A DNA stretch of 64,000 nucleotides, from the NCBI GenBank assembly GCA_965222065.1, contig OZ244933.1, positions 1,798,001 through 1,862,000 of the forward strand. Reading direction: 5' to 3'. The DNA is from GM7GCV1 sp965222065. Lineage in GTDB: Bacteria; Pseudomonadota; Gammaproteobacteria; Pseudomonadales; GM7GCV1. This document shows positions 52,534 to 61,476 of the stretch, one piece after another; positions within the stretch are counted from its first letter, which is position 1, and every line of letters starts with the position of its first letter. The translations under genes and the position numbers were made by a program. The notes below the pieces were generated by a model. The model was not told where the DNA came from. It was given only the letters and a program-made list of their open reading frames with translations, and did no database searches.

Positions 52534-53625
52534 TTAGACATTGAAGCGGAAATGGACAACATCGCCATCCTTTACGATGTAGTCCTTACCCTCCAGCCGC
52601 CACTTGCCCGCATCCTTGGCACCGGCTTCGCCTTTACCGGCAATGTAGTCGTCATAGCCGACGACCTCGGCGCGGATAAACCCTTTTTCAAAATCGGTGT
52701 GAATCTTCCCGGCTGCCTGGGGAGCAGTGGCTCCCAGCGGGATGGTCCAGGCGCGAACTTCCTTGGGCCCGGCTGTAAAATAGGTGTGCAGGCCGAGCAG
52801 TTTGTAACCGGCGCGGATGACCCGGTTCAATCCCGGCTCTTCCATGCCAAGGTCGGCCAGAAATTCCAGTTTGTCTTCGTCGTCGAGTTCGGCAATCTCT
52901 GCTTCCAGCTTGTTGCATATAGCCACGACTTCGGCATTTTCCTCTGCTGCGATGGCCTGTACCTTGTCCAGATAGGGATTATTTTCAAAACCGTTCTCAT
53001 CCACGTTGGCAATGTAGAGCGTCGGTTTCAGGGTTAGCAGGGTTAATTGCCTGAGCAGCTTTTTCTCATCTTTGGTCAGGTCAAGGCTGCGCAGGGGCTT
53101 GGCTTCATTCAGGTGCGGCAGGATTTTTTCGCAGATGTTTTTCAGGGCGATGGCGTCCTTGTCCTGACCCTTGGCCATTTTGAGCGCGCGCTGGTGCGCT
53201 TTCTCAACGGTTTCCAGGTCGGCCAGTGCCAATTCTGTGTTGATGACTTCGATGTCGCTGGCCGGGTCAATCTGCCCATCAACGTGAATCACGTTGCTGT
53301 CATCAAAACAGCGAACCACGTGGGCGATGGCATCGGTTTCACGGATATTTCCCAAAAACTGGTTGCCCAGCCCTTCACCCTTGGATGCGCCAGCGACCAG
53401 GCCGGCGATGTCCACAAACTCCATGGTGGCCGGAATGGTCTTCTCGGGTTTAACGATTTCGGCGAGCGCCTTTAGTCGGGGGTCGGGAACCGAAACGATC
53501 CCGGTATTGGGCTCAATGGTGCAAAAAGGAAAGTTTTCTGCATCAATGCCCGCTTTGGTCAGTGCGTTAAACAGGGTCGATTTACCCACGTTGGGCAGGC
53601 CGACAATACCGCAATTAAATCCCAT
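52534..53625 (-). CDS. ychF: Ribosome-binding ATPase YchF
   Basis: A 363-residue TRAFAC GTPase-fold protein that prefers ATP. P-loop GLPNVGKST at 8-16, switch/G3 VDIAGLV, a coiled-coil insertion (about 140-170) and a C-terminal TGS domain with ARAWTI-type KEVRAWTIPLGATAPQAAG and HTDFEKGFIRAEV. Length is standard. It follows pth on the same strand by 21 bases, an arrangement found across Gammaproteobacteria. Confidence 0.96.
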   Translation of the reverse strand: MGFNCGIVGLPNVGKSTLFNALTKAGIDAENFPFCTIEPNTGIVSVPDPRLKALAEIVKPEKTIPATMEFVDIAGLVAGASKGEGLGNQFLGNIRETDAIAHVVRCFDDSNVIHVDGQIDPASDIEVINTELALADLETVEKAHQRALKMAKGQDKDAIALKNICEKILPHLNEAKPLRSLDLTKDEKKLLRQLTLLTLKPTLYIANVDENGFENNPYLDKVQAIAAEENAEVVAICNKLEAEIAELDDEDKLEFLADLGMEEPGLNRVIRAGYKLLGLHTYFTAGPKEVRAWTIPLGATAPQAAGKIHTDFEKGFIRAEVVGYDDYIAGKGEAGAKDAGKWRLEGKDYIVKDGDVVHFRFNV

Positions 53626-53646
53626 GATTGATCATTTCCAAGAGTG

Positions 53647-54258
53647 TTATTCCGGGCCGGTTTGGCTGACGGGGGTTGCCTTTGTATGTAGCGCTTGCAT
53701 GGCCTGTTCCCACTTGCCATCGGCAAACGTCGGTGCCAGGGCAATGGCATCATCCATGCTGCGCTCTGTCGCTATCTGCTCATCGGGCGACGCCTTGCGC
53801 AACACGTAATCGACCACTTCGTTGGCCGAGCCAGGATGGCCCACGCCAATGCGTAGCCGGTAAAAATCACGGCTATTGCCGAGACTGGCGATCACGCTTT
53901 TCAGGCCGTTGTGACCGCCATGACCCCCACCAAACTTGAGTCGACTGGTGCCCGGAGGCAGATCGATTTCGTCGTGGGCGATCAGGATTTCTTCCGGCAG
54001 GATTTTGAAAAAGCCTGCCAGTGCGCCCAAAGACTGGCCGCTGCGATTCATATACGTCTCGGGCACCAGCAGCTTTACTGTCTGTGCACCAAGCTGGACT
54101 TGTCCGGTACGGCCAAAGTACTTGCTGTCGGGTTTTAGTTCGCCAGAAAAGCGACGGGCGAGAGACTCAACAAAGTCCTCGCCCGCATTGTGTCGGGTGC
54201 CAGCGTACTGCGCACCCGGATTGCCTAGACCGACGATCAGCTTGAGGCGATTATTCAT
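53647..54258 (-). CDS. pth: Peptidyl-tRNA hydrolase
   Basis: The ATG at 54258 gives 203 residues. Catalytic residues are Asn13 and His23 (GLGNPG, TRHNAG) and Asp96 (AHDEIDLP), with FGGGHGGHNG following. It recycles peptidyl-tRNA released from stalled ribosomes. The longer frame start (54282) would add eight residues without similarity. It lies between rplY and ychF, a conserved order. Confidence 0.95.
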   Translation of the reverse strand: MNNRLKLIVGLGNPGAQYAGTRHNAGEDFVESLARRFSGELKPDSKYFGRTGQVQLGAQTVKLLVPETYMNRSGQSLGALAGFFKILPEEILIAHDEIDLPPGTSRLKFGGGHGGHNGLKSVIASLGNSRDFYRLRIGVGHPGSANEVVDYVLRKASPDEQIATERSMDDAIALAPTFADGKWEQAMQALHTKATPVSQTGPE

Positions 54259-54300
54259 GAAATAAAGCCCAGCCCCCCGCAAGTCTGGGAGAAGACAGGA

Positions 54301-54987
54301 TTAATCCTCGTCTTCGTCCTCGGCTTTGTCGTCTTTCTCTTCCGTATCGTCTTCAGCTGAATCTTCTGCTTCATCGTCGAGCTCTTCTTCTTCGAAGGCA
54401 GCACGAGGCATATGAATTGCAGCAACTGGCAGGTCGTGATCGTGGTCGTCGCCGTGGGACAGTGCAACACTCTCAACGCCCTCTGGCAGTTTGATGTCAG
54501 AGATATGCACAATCTCATCCATTTTCACATCAATCATGTCGACCGTAATGTACTCAGGCAGGTCGGCTGGCAGACAGATGATTTCCAGTTCGGTAATACT
54601 GTGGGTAATAACCCCGCCTTCCATCTTGACGCCGTGACACTTGTCTTCGTTGATAAAGTGAATAGGCACTCGTACGGTCAGCTTCTGGTTCTTGTCGATG
54701 CGGAAAAAATCAGCGTGCGTAATAAATGGCTTGTGTGGGTGGCGCTGTACATCTTTAAGAATGACGTCTTGTGCCTTGCCATCTACTTTCAGGCTAACGA
54801 TGTGCGAGTAGAACGCCTCGTTTTCCAGGGCACGTGCAAAATCCCTGTGTGAAAGCGAAATCATTTCCGGATCTTTTTTCCCGCCGTAAACAATCGCCGG
54901 GACCTCATGCGCGAGGTTACGAAGGCGGCGGCTCGCACCTTTCCCTTTGTCCTCGCGGCTCTTCGCGTGTAATTCAAAGTCAGACAT
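54301..54987 (-). CDS. rplY: 50S ribosomal protein L25, long Ctc type
   Basis: The start at 54987 (MSDFELHAKSR) gives 228 residues. The N-terminal 5S-rRNA-binding L25 domain (about 1-95, RDKGKGASRRLR-like) is followed by the TL5/Ctc beta domain (about 96-190) and a long Asp/Glu tail. The long form with an acidic end is usual in Pseudomonas-like bacteria. The frame continues upstream but the leader sequence is not protein-like. Confidence 0.94.
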   Translation of the reverse strand: MSDFELHAKSREDKGKGASRRLRNLAHEVPAIVYGGKKDPEMISLSHRDFARALENEAFYSHIVSLKVDGKAQDVILKDVQRHPHKPFITHADFFRIDKNQKLTVRVPIHFINEDKCHGVKMEGGVITHSITELEIICLPADLPEYITVDMIDVKMDEIVHISDIKLPEGVESVALSHGDDHDHDLPVAAIHMPRAAFEEEELDDEAEDSAEDDTEEKDDKAEDEDED

Positions 54988-55134
54988 GTCTGGACTCCTT
55001 TGGTAACCCTTATCAACTGCGACCGTATCCAAGGGGGTTGATTTAGTCACTGGGTTTTCAGTGACGGTTAAATTCGGTTGTCTATCGAAGCCTGTTTTGC
55101 CAGCAATCGCAGATTGCGCATGCAAAACCTAAAA

Positions 55135-56079
55135 TCAATAGGGGAACATCGCGCTGATGGACTCTTCGTTACTCACCCGGCGCATGGCCTCGGCAAGCAT
55201 TTGTCCCAGTTTCAGCTGACGAATGCGGCTGCAATTTTTGGCTTCTTCACTCAGTGGTATCGTCTCGGTCACCACCAGTTCATCCAGTCTGGAACCATTG
55301 ATGTTATCGATGGCCTTGCCTGAGAGCACCGGGTGAGTACAGTAGGCCACCACTTTTTTGGCACCGGCATCTTTCAGTGCCCCGGCGGCAGTACAAAGGG
55401 TTCCTGCTGTATCAATGATGTCGTCGACCAGAACGCAAGTGCGACCTTCGACTTCACCAATAATGTTCATCACTTCAGCGACATTGGCCTGGGGGCGACG
55501 TTTGTCGATAATGGCCAGGTCTGTACCCAGCTGTTTGGCGACGGCACGAGCCCGTACAACACCGCCAATATCCGGTGATACCACCAGCAAATCCTTGTAA
55601 CCCTGACGGGAAATATCCTCAATCAGGATCGGCGCACCGTAGATGTTGTCCACGGGCATATCAAAAAAGCCCTGGATCTGCTCGGCGTGCAAATCGATGG
55701 TCAGCACTCGATCCACACCTACAGCGGCAATCATATCCGCAACCACTTTTGCGGTAATGGGAACACGCGCGGATCGAACACGTCGATCCTGGCGCGCATA
55801 GCCAAAATAGGGAATCACTGCAGTCACGCGGGTGGCCGAAGAGCGTCTCAGCGCATCGGCAATGACCAGCAATTCCACCAGATTGTCATTGGTAGGTGCA
55901 CAGGTCGACTGGACAATAAAGGTATCGCGACCACGTACATTCTCTTGCAGCTCAACAGCTATTTCGCCATCTGAAAACTTGCCGACGTCGATCCGTCCGG
56001 GTGCCACACCGAGGTGTTTACAAGTATCTTGAACGAGGTCCGGGTTCGAGCTCCCGGTGAATACCATTAAGTTAGCCAT
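55135..56079 (-). CDS. prs: Ribose-phosphate pyrophosphokinase
   Basis: A 314-residue enzyme that makes PRPP for nucleotides, histidine and tryptophan. Seen: FSDGEIAVELQENVRG, the ATP loop YFGYARQDRR, the ribose-phosphate motif VLVDDIIDTAGTL and the catalytic flexible loop region. Gene order prs-rplY-pth-ychF is the classical one. A tRNA-Gln gene lies 333 bases upstream, separated by tRNA-like debris. Confidence 0.96.
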   Translation of the reverse strand: MANLMVFTGSSNPDLVQDTCKHLGVAPGRIDVGKFSDGEIAVELQENVRGRDTFIVQSTCAPTNDNLVELLVIADALRRSSATRVTAVIPYFGYARQDRRVRSARVPITAKVVADMIAAVGVDRVLTIDLHAEQIQGFFDMPVDNIYGAPILIEDISRQGYKDLLVVSPDIGGVVRARAVAKQLGTDLAIIDKRRPQANVAEVMNIIGEVEGRTCVLVDDIIDTAGTLCTAAGALKDAGAKKVVAYCTHPVLSGKAIDNINGSRLDELVVTETIPLSEEAKNCSRIRQLKLGQMLAEAMRRVSNEESISAMFPY

Positions 56080-56124
56080 TTTTATCTTGAGCTTTTTGGG
56101 TCGCTCTCAGACCAGTCTGGTGGA

Positions 56125-56400
56125 TGGCTGGGGTGGGAGGATTATTCGCAGCCTTGCTGCTCGGCTCAAATTCTCCCCCAACCATGGGTTTAGTCTCCAC
56201 CAGCGCCTACTTTCAAGACACTGATGTTTCGTTAAATGGCTGGGGGGAAGATTACTCGCAGCTTTGCTGCTCACCCTTTGGGTCAGCCCGCTTCGCGGTC
56301 TGCTCAATCCGCCTTGCGGATTAGTCGAACCTCCTCTCGGTTCGAACCTCCCTCAGCCAACGGTCTCGTTTCCTATAGCGCCTGAACGTCTAGGCACTTA
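56125..56400 (-). repeat. Broken copies of the tRNA-Gln 3' end
   Basis: The gap of 333 bases between prs and tRNA-Gln holds no gene but several tRNA-like pieces. At 56124-56143, 20 bases are identical to the CCA end of the tRNA (56412-56431). At 56236-56252 a second degenerate copy occurs. Both then diverge into the same block TCGCAGCyTTGCTGCTC. Two T-arm-like pieces TCGAACCTCC lie at about 56323-56350, with short hairpins (CCGCTTCGCGG, AATCCGCCTTGCGGATT) between. Confidence 0.7.
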
Positions 56401-56412
56401 ATATCTGTGTAA

Positions 56413-56487
56413 TGGCTGGGGTGGGAGGATTCGAACCTCCGCATGACGGGATCAAAACCCGTTGCCTTACCGCTTGGCGACACCCCA
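56413..56487 (-). tRNA. tRNA-Gln (anticodon TTG)
   Basis: 75 nt with encoded CCA. The acceptor stem TGGGGTG pairs with CACCCCA, the anticodon stem ACGGG/CCCGT holds the loop TTTTGAT (anticodon TTG), and the T-arm GGAGGTTCGAATCCTCC is perfect. It sits between ispE and prs, as in other Gammaproteobacteria. Confidence 0.95.
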
Positions 56488-56536
56488 ATTGTCACTTTTC
56501 AAAGCTCGCCCTACCTTGGACGAACTTGCATCGAAT

Positions 56537-57454
56537 TCACGATCTCTGGCAGCCTGCTAACCTGGTATGGGCTGCCGACTGATTTACTCCGCGGGCAATA
56601 AAAGCCGAATGTTCGAGGGCCTTAATCGCCGCTGTTTCCTGTAAATAGTCACATACTTGCTCCGCCGCCATTTTGTCCGGGAACTGCATAAACAGACTCG
56701 AACCGGTTCCCGACATCTTCGCTGGGGCAAATTTTTCCAGCGCTTTTCGCATTCGGGCGACGTCCGGATGGAGCTTTTCCACCACTGCCTGACAGTCATT
56801 TCGACCCCCCAGGTCAGCGAGGGCGCGTATTTTGCTGTTCCTCCCGGCGCATGTCAACTGACTTTCTTGGCCATCTGCAATGGACTGGCCGTCGCGTGTG
56901 AGCTCCGGGTGGCCAAATACAGACGCGGTGGATATATGGATATCTGGGGTGACCACCAAAAACCAGTTTTCTTCAAGTTCAACAGGCCACAATTTTTCAC
57001 CAATTCCCTGTGCCAGGGCGGTTTGTCCGCGAACAAACACTGGCACATCGGCACCGAGGGAAAGCCCTATTTCAGCCAGCTCATCAATAGAAAGTCCAAG
57101 CTCCCAAAGATGATTCAGTCCCAGCAAGGTGGTCGCGGCGTCTGAACTGCCGCCACCCAGCCCGGCGCCAACAGGTATGTTTTTGTGTAATTTTATGTGC
57201 GCGCCCCGCTTGCTCCCGGTGTGTGATTGCAATATGCGTGCAGCCCGGTAAACCAGATTTTCATTTATGGGGAAATCAGCAGCAGGAAATTGCTCCAGGT
57301 GAAGGGAGTCAGCGGGCAGGAATTCCAGCTCGTCGCCCCAGTCAAGCAGTTGAAAAAGGGTCTCAAGCAAGTGATAACCATCGGCGCGCTGTCCCAGGAC
57401 ATGCAAAAACAGGTTGAGCTTGGCCGGGGCAGGCAGCGAAAAGTTCGGGCTCAT
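56537..57454 (-). CDS. ispE: 4-diphosphocytidyl-2-C-methyl-D-erythritol kinase
   Basis: A 305-residue GHMP kinase of the non-mevalonate isoprenoid pathway. Begins LPAPAKLNLFLHVLGQRADGYH; the ATP loop is VGAGLGGGSSDAATT (about 92-106) and the third motif AKMSGTGSSLFM (about 252-263). It follows lolB on the same strand with a 3-base gap. The C-terminal 20 residues are not conserved. Confidence 0.95.
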   Translation of the reverse strand: MSPNFSLPAPAKLNLFLHVLGQRADGYHLLETLFQLLDWGDELEFLPADSLHLEQFPAADFPINENLVYRAARILQSHTGSKRGAHIKLHKNIPVGAGLGGGSSDAATTLLGLNHLWELGLSIDELAEIGLSLGADVPVFVRGQTALAQGIGEKLWPVELEENWFLVVTPDIHISTASVFGHPELTRDGQSIADGQESQLTCAGRNSKIRALADLGGRNDCQAVVEKLHPDVARMRKALEKFAPAKMSGTGSSLFMQFPDKMAAEQVCDYLQETAAIKALEHSAFIARGVNQSAAHTRLAGCQRS

Positions 57455-57457
57455 CAG

Positions 57458-58021
57458 CTAGAGTGTTTCGAACGAATGAATCAGCAACCGAAGCCGCACG
57501 GAATCCTTGCTGGCCAGCAGCTCCTCAGGGACAGCGCGGCCTGACGAAGATTCCTGATAACCCGGATAACTCAGGTGCCAGCCGTGCTCAACAAATTCGG
57601 CTCGTGTATTGTCCGGGTGATGTCTCTGGTTGCTGGCATTCCTTCCAGCCGGCGTGCCCAAAAGCCAGTGCGGCAAAGAATTGAGCGGAATCGCCAGGCC
57701 GGTCATGTGGTACATCAGGCTAAGCGGCTGGTCCGAACTGATGTCCTGGTCGCCCGTTTGTATCCGTACCGCTCCCGGTTCACCGGAAATTCTTACCGTG
57801 CCCATGCCCAGTGGACCATAAAGGCGAACCTGGTATCGGTCGCCGGATTGTCGCCAGTCAAAATTACCGCTTTCAGACATATCGTCGGCCTGATAGGAAA
57901 AACGGCCACGTGCATGCCAGTTGTCGCCGGACGCAGAGAGAGGAGGCGGACTGGTATCCAGATTGCTGCAGGCGGTCAGCAGTGCAGACAGGAAGACGGC
58001 GAATACTCCCCCAAAACGCAT
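57458..58021 (-). CDS. lolB: Outer-membrane lipoprotein receptor LolB
   Basis: A 187-residue lipoprotein. Lipobox LLTACS places lipid on Cys18. The mature part shows the LolB pattern WHARGRFSYQ, SGNFDWRQSGDRYQVRLYGPLG and later LPHWLLGTPAG. It inserts lipoproteins delivered by LolA into the outer membrane. The TPR lipoprotein gene precedes it by 17 bases, and ispE follows. Confidence 0.93.
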   Translation of the reverse strand: MRFGGVFAVFLSALLTACSNLDTSPPPLSASGDNWHARGRFSYQADDMSESGNFDWRQSGDRYQVRLYGPLGMGTVRISGEPGAVRIQTGDQDISSDQPLSLMYHMTGLAIPLNSLPHWLLGTPAGRNASNQRHHPDNTRAEFVEHGWHLSYPGYQESSSGRAVPEELLASKDSVRLRLLIHSFETL

Positions 58022-58038
58022 GGATGTCTTATTCCGGG

Positions 58039-59850
58039 TTAGTCGTCCAGACCCAGGCGGGCACGAGTCTCAGGGATCATGTCACTGTCCGGAAGATCCT
58101 CAAGCCCCTGTGCGAGCACCTCGCGTGCCTCGTCGGTTCGGCCAAGTACATGCAAGGTCTCCGCGAGATGCGAAATAACCTCTTCATCCAGCAGGGCGTC
58201 GTTGGCACGTTCAAGGTACTCAAGCGCTTCTTCGTAGCGGCCCATACGGAAAAGTACCCAGCCCATACTGTCGATAATGGCTGGGTCCTCCGGGCTCAAT
58301 TCCAGGGCGCGATCAATCAGATCGTACGCTTCCTGAAGGTCACCATTATTATTGGTCAGCATGTAGCCCAGCGCGTTCAGGGCCGTTGAGTTGTTCTCAT
58401 CATTGGCCAGAATACTGCGTAAATCGTCCTGGGCCTGGATCGTTTGTCCATTGCGCTCGTAGGCTAATGAGCGGCTGTAAAGAAGGGATTCATTATCGGG
58501 GTATACCTCAAGCGCCTGGCCGAGCAGTTCGACCGTGTCGGCCTCCCGATCAAGATCCATCAGCAGGCGCGCTTCCTCAATGAACAGCGTAATGGCCTGG
58601 TCAGGGTTCGCAGCTCGCAATTCCTCAAAAACCTCGTGGCCCTCTCCGTTTTCATCGCCATCGATCAGGTATTTCAGTCGTGCCAGCCGGAACTGTGCTT
58701 CGAACAACATGTCCATGTCGTCCTCAGTGATATCCTCAGGCGACAACTGTGCATAATGCTGTGCAGCGAGCTCCAGATTCCCCTGTTGTTCATAAATGCG
58801 TGCCATATTAAAGAAGGCGATGGCACGGTGTTCACCCTGTTGTGTCAGCCTTCTGTAGAAAGGAATCGCGTTTTCCGGTTGTTCGCTTCCCAGGTGAAGC
58901 TGTGCCGTGATGAGCAACAAATCGCCCGACCAGGGATAATCCTCAATTAGGTCTTCCAGGACAGGCAAGGCCGCTTCCTGGTCAATGGTCACCAGGGTTT
59001 TGGCCAGTGAGATACGTGTCTCGTCCTCTTCCGGATGGTCCTCAATCCATTGGGTAATGACCCGGGCAGCTTCCTCCGTGTTGCCTGAGTTGATTAGCGA
59101 ATTCACATGCAGTCGAAAGGCAAGCAGGTTTTCCGGCTCCGCCGCACTGGCTTTTTCGGCAAAGAGCCCGGCCTGTTCGTAATTGCCCAGTGCTTCGTGA
59201 ATAATTCCCAGTGAGAGCAGCACGTCCTGATCCTGTGTGTCTTCACCATAGGCGCTGATAATGTTTTCCAGCAGCCACTCTATTTGGTAGTTGTCTTCCA
59301 TCTGGCCAGCCAGTCTCACGGCTTCCGACGATGCCAGGCGAAGCTCATAGGTGCGTTCCGGGTGCTCCGACAGCAGTGCCCAGGCGCCCTCGATTTCTGC
59401 ACTGCGGGCCAGGGAGCGTACCGCCAGCTCGAAAGCGTAGCGATCATCTTCCGGGGCCAGCTCGCGGTAATACAGCGCGGCATCCAGAAAGCGGAAGGGA
59501 TCCCCGGTAGCCATGGCAATTTCGGCGGTCCGTCGGGCAATGCCCACATCCTCGGTGGTGCTGGTCAGATCCTCGTAAATCTCCAGCGCCAGTTCCAGGT
59601 TATTACGGTAAAGAGCGAGCTCGGCTTCCAGAAGCAGGGCCATGACTTCGGCATCCATGGGCCGTTCGGGTATTTCCTGTGCCTGGGCCTTTATTTCTTC
59701 CCGGGTCGGCATCTCCGTCGCAGCGCCAGCTTCGGATTCGGGGGCTGAAGCTTTCGACCCTGTCGGTTGTGCGCCCTGACTGGCACAGCCTGTCAGGAAG
59801 GCAAGCGAAAGGCTGGCCAGGAGAAGGATTTTGAGAAAAATGTTTGTCAT
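58039..59850 (-). CDS. Tetratricopeptide-repeat lipoprotein
   Basis: The ATG at 59850 gives 603 residues with a signal ending in the lipobox FLTGCA (Cys at about 22). An Ala/Glu-rich linker is followed by about 14 TPR-like repeats covering most of the chain (for example LSLGIIHEALGNYEQAGLFAEKA, ALNALGYMLTNNNGDLQEAYDLI, DSMGWVLFRMGRYEEALEYL). Genes of this type precede lolB in many Gammaproteobacteria; function is unknown but an envelope scaffold is likely. It is divergent from hemA. Confidence 0.85.
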   Translation of the reverse strand: MTNIFLKILLLASLSLAFLTGCASQGAQPTGSKASAPESEAGAATEMPTREEIKAQAQEIPERPMDAEVMALLLEAELALYRNNLELALEIYEDLTSTTEDVGIARRTAEIAMATGDPFRFLDAALYYRELAPEDDRYAFELAVRSLARSAEIEGAWALLSEHPERTYELRLASSEAVRLAGQMEDNYQIEWLLENIISAYGEDTQDQDVLLSLGIIHEALGNYEQAGLFAEKASAAEPENLLAFRLHVNSLINSGNTEEAARVITQWIEDHPEEDETRISLAKTLVTIDQEAALPVLEDLIEDYPWSGDLLLITAQLHLGSEQPENAIPFYRRLTQQGEHRAIAFFNMARIYEQQGNLELAAQHYAQLSPEDITEDDMDMLFEAQFRLARLKYLIDGDENGEGHEVFEELRAANPDQAITLFIEEARLLMDLDREADTVELLGQALEVYPDNESLLYSRSLAYERNGQTIQAQDDLRSILANDENNSTALNALGYMLTNNNGDLQEAYDLIDRALELSPEDPAIIDSMGWVLFRMGRYEEALEYLERANDALLDEEVISHLAETLHVLGRTDEAREVLAQGLEDLPDSDMIPETRARLGLDD

Positions 59851-59975
59851 GTAATCAGTTATTCCAACAATGTATCCGGGATAAAATCGAGTGCCCATTT
59901 CCCACAAGCACCATGTTACAGAATATACGCATCAAATGTTCTGTCGATTCGTTTGCCACTTTGTCATCTCTGTAC

Positions 59976-60027
59976 AATTCGGTGTCAGACCTTTAATTCC
60001 AAATAATTAAAGGTCTGACACCGAATT
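59976..60027. repeat. Palindromic repeat, family B, copy 1
   Basis: 52 bp: two identical 23-base arms (AATTCGGTGTCAGACC...) around the 6-base centre CCAAAT. It lies in the 306-base gap between the TPR lipoprotein gene and hemA, 130 bases before hemA. No clear promoter was recognised in the rest of the gap. Confidence 0.93.
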
Positions 60028-60156
60028 ATCCTGAATTACCCCTGGCTACCTATGCTCACCAAATTTTAATACCGCTTGTGTTTGGCTCTTTGAGCCTTGA
60101 AAATTACGCCCACTCTCACCAGTCCAGCATAAAAGTCTTCGAGCTTAGAATTCATC

Positions 60157-61440
60157 TTGTTTATTGTTCTTGGCATTAATCACAATACCGCCCCCGTGGA
60201 AATCCGCGAGCGGGTGGCATTCGAACCCAAAACGCTGGTACCGGCGTTGCTGGATGCCCAGGAACACCTGGGACATCAGGGAGTCGCTATTTTATCGACC
60301 TGTAATCGTACGGAACTCTATCTGGAAACGGATGAGTCGCCAAAACGTGCACTTGAGTGGATGGCAAAGTGGCATGGCCTGGAACCGGAAAAGCTGGATT
60401 CGGTGAACTATGTGGTCACTGACGAGCAGGCAGCCTCGCACCTGATGAAAGTGGCCAGCGGACTTGATTCGCTTATTCTCGGTGAACCGCAAATTCTCGG
60501 GCAGCTAAAATCCGCCTACGCGGTGGCGCTGGATGCAGGCACACTTAGCTCCGGGCTGCATCGCACCTTCCAACAGGCATTTTCCACGGCCAAACGAATT
60601 CGTACCGAAACCGCCATTGGCAAAAATCCCGTGTCGGTGGCGTTTGCGGCGGTTTCCCTGGCGCGGCAGATTTTCTCCGATCTGGATTCCAAGACAGCCA
60701 TGCTGATCGGTGCTGGCGAAACCATTCGGCTGGCCAGCCAGCACCTGATCCAGCAGGGCGTGACCCGAATGATTATTGCCAACCGAACGTTAAATAACGC
60801 CCAGCGGCTGGCAGATGAGCTCAGCCAGAGTGCCGAGGCCGAGGCGATCCTGCTTTCGGATATCCCCGAATACCTGCACCGGGCGGATATTGTGATCAGT
60901 TCAACCGCCAGCCAGCTACCCATCCTGGGCAAGGGTGCGGTGGAATCTGCACTTAAAAAACGCAAACACGCGCTGATGTTTATGGTCGATGTCGCTGTGC
61001 CGCGCGATATCGAGCATGAAGTCGACGAGCTCGATGATGTCTATTTGTTCACTGTGGATGACTTAAGCGAAGTTATCGAGGAGAATCGCCGCTCTCGCGA
61101 AGAAGCGGCGGCGGAAGCCGCGGCCATTATTGACGAGTGCTGTGATCAGTGGCTTCGCGACACGCGGGCGGCCCGCAATGTAGACCTGATAAAGGTCTTC
61201 CGCAACCGTTCAGCCGATACCCGCGAGCAGGAATTAAAAAAGGCGATGGCCGCACTGGAAGCGGGTGAACCCCCGGATCATGTGCTCAAACGATTTGCCA
61301 ATAACCTGACCAACAAACTGATCCACCATCCGACCACCGAGCTGAACAGGGCGATTGGTGAGGGTGAGGGCGACATCATTGATGCCGCACAGCGCCTGCT
61401 CGGTCTGGATGACGATAGCCCGGACGAGCAAAAAGACTAA
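60157..61440 (+). CDS. hemA: Glutamyl-tRNA reductase
   Basis: A 427-residue enzyme, first step of C5 haem synthesis. Catalytic Cys49 lies in LSTCNRTELYL; the NADPH domain has LIGAGETIRLASQHL and IANRTLNNAQRLA, and the C-terminal dimer helix follows. The start is the TTG at 60157, giving (M)FIVLGINHNTAPV, which matches the family beginning; no ATG is in frame nearby and no strong ribosome site is seen. A rare start may keep HemA low. prfA and prmC follow in the usual order. Confidence 0.94.
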   Translation: MFIVLGINHNTAPVEIRERVAFEPKTLVPALLDAQEHLGHQGVAILSTCNRTELYLETDESPKRALEWMAKWHGLEPEKLDSVNYVVTDEQAASHLMKVASGLDSLILGEPQILGQLKSAYAVALDAGTLSSGLHRTFQQAFSTAKRIRTETAIGKNPVSVAFAAVSLARQIFSDLDSKTAMLIGAGETIRLASQHLIQQGVTRMIIANRTLNNAQRLADELSQSAEAEAILLSDIPEYLHRADIVISSTASQLPILGKGAVESALKKRKHALMFMVDVAVPRDIEHEVDELDDVYLFTVDDLSEVIEENRRSREEAAAEAAAIIDECCDQWLRDTRAARNVDLIKVFRNRSADTREQELKKAMAALEAGEPPDHVLKRFANNLTNKLIHHPTTELNRAIGEGEGDIIDAAQRLLGLDDDSPDEQKD

Positions 61441-61476
61441 ACAACAACGAAGACCCCTGAGGGCAAAACAGCCTTT

